This document shows, in pieces, positions 1 through 10,600 of a stretch of 64,000 nt of DNA. The notes below the pieces were generated by a model. The model was not told the DNA's origin and searched no databases. It was given only the letters and a program-made list of their open reading frames with translations. Positions within the stretch are counted from its first letter, which is position 1. The number at the start of each line of letters is the position of its first letter. The position numbers and the translations under genes are program-made. Source of the DNA: Muriiphilus sp048268845 (lineage in GTDB: Bacteria; Pseudomonadota; Alphaproteobacteria; Rhodobacterales; Rhodobacteraceae); the NCBI GenBank assembly GCA_048268845.1, contig JBLWUQ010000005.1, forward strand, positions 62,001 to 126,000, in the 5' to 3' direction.

Positions 1-1680
1 GTCGCGCCGGATGTCGGCCGGGTCGATCAGAGCAAGCACCACGTTGTCCACGCGGACCTCGCCCGCCAGCGGCTCCAGCAGCCCCGACAACGCCGAGAGC
101 AGCGTGGACTTGCCGGCCCCGTTGCGGCCCAGAATGGCGATGCGCTCTCCCGGCGCAATGGCCATCTGCCCGACCTTCAGGACCGGAGTTTTCGGGTCAT
201 GGCCGAAAATCGCGTCCTTGATCCGGAAATCGCCATGGATCACCGGTTTGTGGATCGGTTGCGCCTCGACCGGGGTATCCACCGGCAGGCTCATCAGACC
301 GTCGAGCGCCTGGCGGGCCACCTGGGCCTGTTGCCAGCGGTTCATGATCTGGGTGACCGAGGCCAGCGGCGCCAGCATCCGCGACGAGAGCATCGAGGCT
401 GCGACCAGCACGCCGGTGCTCATGTCGCCCGCGATCACCAGCGGCGCGCCGAAGAAAACAACCACCGCGAACACCCCGGCCTGCACTGTCTGCGCCCATG
501 AGGACAGCCGGTTCACCAGATCGCGTTGCGCCATGGAGGATGCCGACGTGGTCTCGTTGTAGTGGTTCCAGAGGTTCTGAAAGCGTGCCTCGGCCTGAAG
601 CGACTTGATGTCGTCCATCCCCTGCACCGCCTCGACCGTCATCGCGCTGCGCAGCGAGCTTTCGCGGGTATTGGCCTCGGCCAGACGCCGCAGACGTTTC
701 TGCGCCAGCAGCCCCGGCACCACCATCAGGACCATCGCGGCCAGCGGGATCCATACCAGCGGCCCGGCGATATAGTAAAAGAGCACGCTGAACAGCAGAA
801 AGAACGGCACATCGGCAATCGCCGCCACGGTGCTGGAGGTCATCATTTCGCGAACATGTTCCAGTTCGCGGATCTGCGAAATGAAGGTGCCGGTAGAGCG
901 CGGGCGCGCGGTGTTGCGCACCCGGAGCGCATGACCGAAGACCCGGTCGGAAATCCGCAAATCCGCTGCTTTGCCCGCCACATCGGTGATCCGGCTGCGC
1001 GCAATCCGCATCAGCAGGCCGAAGAACGTGGCCAGCATAACCCCGATGAACAGAACCCAGAGCGTGCTCATCGACCGACCAGGGACCACCCGGTCATAGA
1101 CCTGCATGGCGAAGATCATGCCAGCCAGCGCCAGCACATTCGTCACGAGTGACGCAACCATGACGGCGCGATAGGGCGCCATGTCGGCCAGCACGATGGT
1201 TTTCAGCCAGTCCGGACGCCACGGCGCGATATAATCGTCGATCCGCCGGTCGGGGCGGCTCGACAAGGGGCGCAGCACAAAGAGCCGCCGCAGCCGGGCG
1301 CAGAGTTCCTCGTGCGTGAACGGGATTTCCAGCCCCTCCTCGCCCGCGAAAGCAATGCCGAAACCGTCGGCCGTTTCCCGCTGGATGACGCCGATCTCGC
1401 CGCCGTCGAACTCGGCCACGAGCGGAAGACGAAGGCCCGAGATTGCCTCGGGCCGTGCGTCGGTTTCAAGAAGGGACAGGCCAGCAGTCCGGGCCAACCG
1501 TCCGATCTGGTCCCGATCCCCCGACCAGGCCAGATCGAGCCGCATGCGTTCTGGCGAGACGGCGATGCGGTAATGCGCGGCCACGCGCAACACCGCATCC
1601 ATCCAGCCCTGCTGGGGATCGACCCCGCCAGAGGCGGCGCGAACGACACTGGTATCTGCCCCCATCGGCTCAGACCTCAT
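1..1680 (-). CDS. Type I secretion system permease/ATPase (LssB/HlyB family), C-terminus cut by window
   Basis: Inner-membrane ABC exporter that probably secretes the giant adhesin encoded just upstream. Residues 1 to about 130 form a C39-peptidase-like domain without a catalytic Cys, as in exporters of non-cleaved substrates. A six-helix membrane domain follows, and then the nucleotide-binding domain with Walker A GRNGAGKST at about residues 518-526. The reading frame runs off the window at base 1, so the signature, Walker B and H-loop motifs are not visible. The chosen ATG at 1680 overlaps the adhesin stop by 11 bp; a second ATG at 1665 is an alternative. The overlap implies translational coupling. 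The HlyD adaptor and TolC partner are probably outside the window. Confidence 0.93.
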   Translation of the reverse strand, partial: MRSEPMGADTSVVRAASGGVDPQQGWMDAVLRVAAHYRIAVSPERMRLDLAWSGDRDQIGRLARTAGLSLLETDARPEAISGLRLPLVAEFDGGEIGVIQRETADGFGIAFAGEEGLEIPFTHEELCARLRRLFVLRPLSSRPDRRIDDYIAPWRPDWLKTIVLADMAPYRAVMVASLVTNVLALAGMIFAMQVYDRVVPGRSMSTLWVLFIGVMLATFFGLLMRIARSRITDVAGKAADLRISDRVFGHALRVRNTARPRSTGTFISQIRELEHVREMMTSSTVAAIADVPFFLLFSVLFYYIAGPLVWIPLAAMVLMVVPGLLAQKRLRRLAEANTRESSLRSAMTVEAVQGMDDIKSLQAEARFQNLWNHYNETTSASSMAQRDLVNRLSSWAQTVQAGVFAVVVFFGAPLVIAGDMSTGVLVAASMLSSRMLAPLASVTQIMNRWQQAQVARQALDGLMSLPVDTPVEAQPIHKPVIHGDFRIKDAIFGHDPKTPVLKVGQMAIAPGERIAILGRNGAGKSTLLSALSGLLEPLAGEVRVDNVVLALIDPADIRRD

Positions 1681-4600
1681 AGAGCGCGCCAGACTGAAGC
1701 TCGTCGTCCAGTGCCGATGCGTATCCGTTCCAGTCCGCACCGGCTGCGTCGCCGCTTCCGCTCGCGGACGGTGCCGGCGCGGGGGCCTGTTCCTCCGGCA
1801 GACTGGCGGTCAGATCCTCGTCGGCAGCCCCGGAGGACATCACCTCGTCGAAGCGGACCGGATCGGTCGCGGGCTCGTCCGTCTCGCCTGCCGGCGGCTC
1901 GGTGCCGAGCGACGCCAGGCCGAAGCTTTCGCCACCGAAGGACGCGAAGGACATCATCATCGGCCCTCCGGCAAAGAGCAATGAGAACCCGCCGATCGGT
2001 GGCGTCACCGTCGCATCCTCGACCGTGAGCGTTACGTCGCCGCCCCCTGCAAGCGTGCCGGTATAGGTGCCGTCCCCGTTGTCGGTCCAATCCCCGGACA
2101 GTGACACACCGTCTTCCGCCGTGCCCTTGATGGTCAGCAGATTGTCCGCGTCGGATATGGCCTGCACCTGCTCGGGAGTCAGATCCGTGATCGAGTTGGT
2201 CCCCTCGATCCCCAGTTCCAACGTCTCGATGTTGCGCAGCTGCGCCGCGAGCTGGGCGCCGCTCAGGCTTTCGCCATAGCGCAGGTGGACGGTATCCTCG
2301 CCGGCGTGACCGTTGATCGCCTGCCCGGTCCAGATCAGGCTGTCATCTCCCGTGGTCGGCAGTTGCGAACTGATCCGCAGCGTTGCGGTGCCGGTCACCA
2401 CGGCGGATTCGTCCGTTCCGTCCACGGTCCTGGCCGTCACGTTGATCTGAACCCCCGCGGTTCCGGCATCCTGATCGGTCAGCGCCGATGCAGCCTGGCG
2501 GAAACCCAGGGCGTCGAGATCGGCCTGGCTCAGCCCGGTCAGAATGTAGGTATCGGTCCCTGCATCATAGCTGATCCCGGAGGTGATGATCCCGGTCCCG
2601 ACATAGAAGGAGGCGAAGTTCCCCAGGCCCTGCAGTGTCAGCGTTACGGTCTCGACGCTCTCATCCGGCGCGGCGGCGACCGAGGCATCCTCGAAATCGG
2701 CCATCGCGGCGTTCAGGTTCAAGGGCACGATGCGACCCTCGGTCCCGAAGGAGTTCGTGGGCGCCAACTCGATTCCGTTGGCTACGGGGTTCACCGTCAC
2801 CTCGCCAATCGGCAGCACATCGACGCGTTTGTCCGACAGCGCCGTTTCCCCCGAGGTCACGGTCAGCTGAAGGCTGTCCAGCGTGCCGCTCCAGTTCTGC
2901 GGCGGCAGAATACCGATATAGGGCGGCATCGGCGTCCCGCCCCCGGCCAGAACCCAGGTGTTCATGCCGCCGGACCCGCCGGCGTTGGTCGCCATCTCGG
3001 CCAGACTGGCATTGCCCGCGCTGGGGCCGGTGTAGAGCAGGAAGCCCTCCGGCAGGTTGGACAGAAGAACCGCGACGATCTCCTCCGACCCGTCGCTGTC
3101 CGTCAGCGCGAGCCCCAGGTTCAACTCGATCAGCGAGGCATTGGTGGAATCCGCCGCCTCGTTGCCAGAGACCGGACCGGGAGACGTGAAGGTTACCCCG
3201 TCGTTGCTGATTTCGACCGGCAGGGTTGTCGTCCCGGTCGAGGTCATCGCGGTTGCGCCGGTTTCTACGTTGCGCACCCAGGCATCCACCGTGAGGCTGC
3301 CTTGCGTCATCGTATCCGGGGTGAACACCATGTCCACCGGGTCGCCCATGGAGACACCGCCGATGACGTAATAGGAGCCAACGGGAATACCCGGCACATC
3401 GGTCACGGTCTGGGGCGTATAGGTAACCCCGCCCACCGTCAGAACCCCGGCGCCAAGGCCATTTGTCCCGTCGATCTGAAGATACAGATCGCCGTTTTCA
3501 ATCGACCCTGCGGCGCCGTCGGCCAGGTTGTCCACGGTGACCGTCAGCGGGATTTCGGTGTCGGTCTCGGTCAGCACCCCGTCGGGATCGGCGGCACCCA
3601 GAACGATCGAGATATCGGCCGGATCGGTCACCGGATCGACCGGGATATAGGGAGAGATCGTCGCAGTCTCGAACCCCCCGCCCCCGGCAACCGCCGAGGT
3701 CAGGGTCGCGTTGAACGAGAAAGGCGAACCAAGATTGTTGTCGTTGCCATCCTGCCGTGGAGTCACGACGATGCTGTCCATCAGCGCGTCGAGCTTGGCC
3801 TGAACGGCAGACGCATCATCCACCGCCAAGGTCATCACCGACGCGGTCCAGGTTTCCACCCCGGCAATGACCGTGCGCACCATCCCGGACACCTCGGTGC
3901 CCGCGGGCAGATCGGTGATCGTGACCGTCAGAATGCTGGGAGTCGTCGTGGTCGCAAGAACTTCAGCGTCGATCATCTCGGACAGCTGAAAGCTGATGTC
4001 CTCGGTGGTGGACGCATCGGTGTATTCCCAGGTTTCGATGCTCGGCGGCAAGCCCGGCGCGCCCGGCGTGAAGGACGTGGTCAGTTCCCAGTCCAACCGA
4101 TCTTCAAGAACGCTGGTGGTGACCCCCGCCTGATCGCCGCGATCCTGCGTCTGTACGACAATCGAGATCGGCGCATCGGTGATGCCACCCGCGCTGGTGC
4201 CGACGGTGAACACGACCGGCAAGGTCAGACCACCCGCCCCGATCGAGAGCGCCTGAGGCCCTTGGTAGACCAGCAACCAGACGCCACCGCCGACCAGTTC
4301 CCCACCTTCGACGGTCACACCGTCCGGCACGCCCTCGACGATCACACGGACCAGATGTTCGCTGCCATCATCGTCGGGGGCTGCGATGTTCAGACCAAGC
4401 GTGACCTGGGTGCCGGCGGTATCGACCAGGACCGAGGAGCCTGTTACCGAGCCGCCAACCCCGCCGCCAACGTCGATGTTGTCGAGAGACAGGACAGGCT
4501 GATCGGTCACCGGTGTCGCCGACAGGTCGAAGTGGCCGGCGATCCAGTCGCTGGTCACCGGGGCCACGGTGCCATCGCCCGGGTCGGTGATCCTGTAGAA

Positions 4601-7600
4601 CAGATCGAATCCGCCCAGCGTGCCGTCAAGATGCGCGCCTCCCTGCGCAGACAGTTGCTGGGCCTGTGCCGCCGTCAGTTCGTAATACTGGACGCCGCCC
4701 ACATCGACGATGGGCAGGCCGGCCAAGGCCAGCGGCGCCTCGGAGCCGGGTGTGCCTGTGTAGAGGGTGAAATCGCCCTCGGTATCGGACACCCGGATGC
4801 GAACACCCTCAAGCGTTTCGTCCGTGTCGCCGTTCTGATGGACGATCCCCATGCTGATCGACTGCAGCACATCCTCGACCAGCGACGCGCCCGTTGTGAT
4901 GGTCGCCTCGGGCGACGGCTCCACCGTGAAGGTCACCGCATGAGCGGTCCCGGTCAGCGACGCGCCGTCGTTCTCGGTGGTCACCGGCACCAGATCGAAG
5001 ACCACGGTTCCGCTGAAGTTTTCCGGAACCAGGATTTCGACATCACCCAATTGCGAGGCACGCAGCACCCACACCCGGTCCTCGCCGGTCACGTCGGGGC
5101 CGGTCAGCGGGGTGCCGTGGGACAGGCCGAAACCGTCCGGCAATCCGGTGATCTGCATCGTCAGCGTTTCCGAGCCGTCGGCATCGGTCAGGCTGACTGA
5201 TACCAGATCGGCCAAAGCCACGCTGTCCACGCCGCCGTCAAGCTCCGCCTCGATATATGCCTGCGGCGTCACTGCAACGCTGGCGACGTCTGCGACCCCC
5301 TTGACCTCGACCTGCATGGTCAGGGTCTCCACCGCGGAGACGTCCTCATAGATGGTTCCACCGACATCGAGCCGATCCACGGACTGGGCCGAGACCGTCA
5401 GCGTGAAGTCGTCGTTGCTGTTGAGCGGCGGGCGCAGGGTCAGCGGCAGCGACGAATCGAAACCCTCGATCGTGACCGAGCCCCCGGTTATCGGCAGCAC
5501 CGACCCGTTATAGGTCAGGACGGCACCGACCGGGATATCCGAAATGGTGATGTTGAACACCTCGGACGGGTCCGAGCTTGTCGGCCGGATCGACAGCGGA
5601 ATCTCCGTGTCCTCGAGGCCAAGGGCGCGCGCGCCCAGAGACAGAGTCACATCATCCGCCACGGGCGTTATCAGCACGTTGGACAGATAGGCCTCGCCGC
5701 TGACCGCTTCGACATAGTCGCCGCTGCCGACCACACCGTCGTCGTCGTAGTCGAGGGTCAACGCCTGCACCCGGATGCGGAACTGGCCGGAGAAGTTGTC
5801 GGTGGCCCGGAACTCCAGTGTATCCAGTGCACCCACAGGCACGTCGATGGGCGTGCCGTTGAACAGCACCTCCTGCGTTACACCGCCTTCGGTCCAGCGG
5901 AACATCGACCCGATGGCATTGGTCGGAGTGCCGTCGCCGCTCAGAAGCTCGGGCGTCAGCCGCGCAAAGGTCAACTCGCTGGGATCTTCGTTGGTCCAGC
6001 CAAGGCTCAGGTCGAAACCATCGCTGTTCAGGTTGAACCAGGTATCCTCTTGGGCCGGGGAAGAAAATTCAAACCCCGGCGTCATGGTCAGGTCGGGCGT
6101 GCCATTGCCGTCGGTGTCCGTGGTGGTGCCGTCGGGATTGATCCGCTCGGGAACGGCGGTCACGACCACGGTCAGATCGTGGATTTGCGTGGTCTCATCG
6201 AACACCGTCGCACCATCAACAGTGCTCGTATCCCGCGTGGTGATGTTCAGCGCGATCGTCACATCGCTGCTGTCATGGTTCGGCGGCGTGATGGTGAAGC
6301 CTTCGAGATAGGTCTCGCGATCCGCCTCGTCGCCAGCGGTGAAGGTGATCGTGTAGGTCGTTCCGGTCAGACCGGCGGTTGCGATGACACCCGTCGGTAG
6401 CGACGCGGGAGCATTGACCTCCCAGTCCGCCGGCACCTCGAAGGACATCTGGGTGATCACCTCGGTCCCGCCAACGCCGGTGCTGCTGTCGGTGACGTTG
6501 ATGCGCGACAGGAAGGCAATGGGGCTGTCTTCCTCGCCCGTAACATCCCCGACTTGCACGTCGTCCGCAACCGGCGTGACGCGCAGGTTCAGCGTGACGC
6601 TGTTGTCGGTGGTATCGGCTTCGAGCTGCCCGGGCACATTCGCGCCGGTGTTCCCGAGATACCCGTCGGAATCGTAGTCCTGGGCGTTGAGGGTGACCTC
6701 GATCCCTTCCAGATCGCCGCTGAAATTCCCGGTTCCGCCAATGACGATCGAGGGAAGCGCGGTGGTGCTGGTGCTCAGGCCGGGCGCATCGACGATCAGG
6801 CTCGCGCCGTTGTCAAGGGTGCTGCCGTTGACGACGATCTGCGAACCCGTGTTGTTGGTGATGGTAACCGAGCGGATTTCGCTGCCGTCCAGATCGGTGA
6901 AGCTTGCCGCGAGGATGCCGGAGATATCGACCGACGTGTCTTCCTTCAGCGTCACGTCCGCTTCGGTAACGCCGGTGAACACGATGGCATCGGCATTCGC
7001 CACCGTCGACACATCCACGCCGGTGTCGAAGGTCAGTGTCGCCGGGTCGGTGTCGGCCTGAACATAAACCAGCACGCTGGTCGTGCTGTTGGCACCAGCC
7101 ACGCCGGCCAGCTTGTTGCCCGAGGCGTCCACCTCGAAGCTGTCCACGCTGTAGGTCACCTCGAAGTTCGCCGAGCTGTGCGCGGGCGGCAGAACCATCA
7201 GCGTCTCGAACTGGGCGCGGGACATGGGCAGGTTGCCCGCGGCGCCCATGGCGCCCGCCTCCGTCAGCCCAGCATCGCTCAGAACGATGGTCACGCTGCC
7301 GGTCGCATCGATGACATAGGTGCCGCCGGTGCCGCCGATCCAGGACAGGATCGCGCCCTCCGGCAGGCCGGACAGGGTGATCTCGCCGATCCGTTCTGAG
7401 ATGGCGTTGTTGCCCGCCGAAAGTGCCGAGTCGGTGATCGTCGGAGCGTTCAGCCCCAGCGCGATCGCCGTGTCTTCCAGGGTGTTTATCGCCGCATCAT
7501 CCACGCTGATCGACGCCGGATCGGACACCGGCGCGACATTGATCGTCACGGTCGACGTGGCCGCCGCCCCGTCGTCATTCGTGGTGAACACGAACACCTC

Positions 7601-10600
7601 GGTTCCGCTGAAGTTCGGAGCCGGAACGTAGGTCACGAGGCCCGCGGCGCTGATCGTCAGGGTCCCATGGATGAACTCGTGCACAACGCTGCCGTCACCC
7701 TGCGTCGTCGAACTGGTCGGCGGAAGCCCGCCCTGGGTGACTGTGGTGTTGGCCGCAGTCAGGTCGGCCGACAGGGTGAAGCTGTCGCCGGTGCTGTCCT
7801 CGTCAATGTTGCGCTCCAGCGTCGCGACCGGCGCGTCGTCGGCCACCGTGATCGTGAAATCGGCAACTGAGGTGTCGCCGTCGCTGTCGCGGGCTTCTAC
7901 GCCAAAGGTCAGATCGAGGCTGGTCGCGCCATCATGGTCAATAGGACCCAGAAGCTCGAACGTATAGCCCGCCAAGGCTGAGGTCGGATCGGTCAGGGTC
8001 ACGATGAAGACCGTATCGCCCCCCACGCCCTTGCGCGCGGTCAGGGTATGCTTGTCGGGAGACAGCTCATAGACCAGATCCACATTGCCCGAGCTCAGCC
8101 CGGCCGGCGGGATGGTGGTGGTGAGCGTTACGTCAACGTCGTCCTCGCCCGGCGTCAGGTAGAGCATTCCGCTCACCTCTCGCTGGTTGGCGTCGGGGTT
8201 GCTTCCGGTGGCCAGGAATTGCTCGTCGAGCGACCCGTCGTCCGGCGTGCCCAGCACCGGCACGGTATCGGTTACGGTGATCTGCTGCGTCGCCGATCCG
8301 GATGACACGTCGCCGTCCCCGTCGATGGTCGTGTAGCTGAAGTCGTCGCGCAGTTCGGTGTCGTTCGTCGCCTTCACGTGATCGGCGCTGTCTACCGGCG
8401 TGTAGGACCACGTCCCGTCGCTGGCGACGGTGAGCGAGCCGTATTGCGTCTGAACCGTTTCAAGGCTGCCCTCGCCGATCGTCACCGTCGCGCTCGCCCC
8501 GGTCCGGTCGGTATAGGTCACCTGATGCACCCGGCCACCGTCGGCGCCGAGCGCGTCGTTGGCCAGGAGGTTGTCCCCGCCGACAGCGGAACCCACCGTG
8601 GCGGCGCCCTCGACAACCGACACAGGCGTATCCGCCTCGGGCGTTTCCGGCGCGTCATCCTCGATCGCGGCGACAAGCTCGCTTACCCGGATGTCGCCGT
8701 CAGTTTCCACCACTGCCAGCTGGATCGCCTCGCGGACGAGATCGTTGGCGGAACTGTCGCTGTGATCCTCGGTGTTGTTGCTCAGCGTGTAGGTATAGCT
8801 GATCTCTCCGGTTCCGGCGTCATAGCCGGTGATGCTCAGCATGCCGTATTGCGTTGCCACGTCCACCGGAACCACGTTGGCATTGATCAACTGGGCCAGC
8901 GTCACCGTGGTGCCGCCGCTCAACGCCCCGCCCACCACCGAACCGCCGATGACGATCGACGCAAGCGCCGGCGCAGGGGTGCCAAGGACGAAGGTCGAGC
9001 TGGCCACATTCGCCCCGCTGCCCTCAGCCGTGCCGCCCGTCAGGGCGGATTCCGACACCACGACATCCTCGGGCTGCCCCGCGACCTCATCGGTTACAAC
9101 AAGCCCGCTCACGTCGCGCGACGCGCTGTTGGTGTTGCCATAGATATCCTCGGCAGCGGCGCTGATGCTCGTGTCGGAGCTGCCCAGCGGGGCCGGAAGC
9201 GTCACGCTCCACGTGCCGTCGCCTGCGACTGTCGTGTTGTAGGTGTTCCCGTCCACCGTGAGCGTGATGCTCGCCCCCGGCTCGCCGGTTCCGGCGATCG
9301 TCGGCGCTACGCCGTCCACGATCAAGACCGGGTCGATGGCGACCGGCGTGACCGTATCCTTCAGGATCGTATCGGTCACCGTCACCGGGTTGCCCACCGC
9401 ATCGGTGATGCTGGCGGACACCGTCAATGTGCCGTCATCCAGCCCGCCAAGATCGGCCGTGACCGAATAGGAGCCGTCCGGGTTCACGATGATGCTGCCC
9501 GCCGGAACGGTCACGGTATTCGTGCCGTCCGAGATGGTCAGCGAGGTCACGCTTCCGCCCACGGCCGCATGACCACCGATCGCGACATTGGCCAGATCGT
9601 CGATCGACGACAGCACGTTGTCGGGCGTCGTGGCGCCCGCCGGGCTGGCATCGTCAGAGATGTCCACGCCCGCGATGTTGATGATCCAGTCCGCCGATGC
9701 GGTGGCATTGGCCGCGCCGCTGCCGTCATCGACCACATAGGGCAGAACCAGCTCGCCCGAGGCATTCGGGCCCGGCGTGAAGGCCAGTTGCTGGCCGGCG
9801 GCGTCAAGCGCGACGGTGCCGCGCCCGCCGCTCAGGACAACACTGCCACCGGGAGTGATCGCCAGCCCGTCCACCGAGGTCACCAGCAGCGTGGCTGCCT
9901 CCCCGGCATCGTCGTCGGCATCGTTGGCCACGACGTTCATGATCGCGTCGCCGCCGCCGGCGGCAATCAGCGAGGCATCGTCTTCCGGTTCGGGCCGGTC
10001 GTTACTGCCGGTGATGGTGATGGTGACAGTTTCGGTGGTGGCCGCCCCGTCGGGATCCGTGACGGTAACGTCATAGGTCTGGGTCAGGACCTCGCCTTCT
10101 CTGAGCGCGTCCAGATCGGAATCGTCTACCTCGAACGTCCAGTCGATTGCGCCGGTCGTTGTGTCCACCGTATGGGTGAAATAACCCAGATAACCCGTCG
10201 CCGCGCCCGGAACCACGCTGACCGCAAGATCGCTCAGCGTGTCGCTTGTGTCCGGATCGGACATGGTGAGCGTGCCGGTCTGGCTGTGCCGCGTGGCGTT
10301 CTCGCCCGCCGCGCCATCGGTGATTTCAGTGACCGCTCCGGCCAGATCGCCGCCAGGTGCGATGACCGGCGCATCATTCGTGCCGGTGATGGTGATGGTC
10401 ACCACCTGCTCGTCATAGCCGCCGTCATTGTCGGTCACGCGCACCGTGATCGTTTCGGTCATGGTCTCACCCGACCCAAGTGCCTGCACGTCGGCGTTCG
10501 TGTTGTCGAGGTTGTAGGTCCATTCGCCGGTCGCTTCGACCGTCAGCGTCCCGTAGTCGCCCGTGCCTCCCTCGACCGTCCAGGTGTGGGTGTTGGTCGT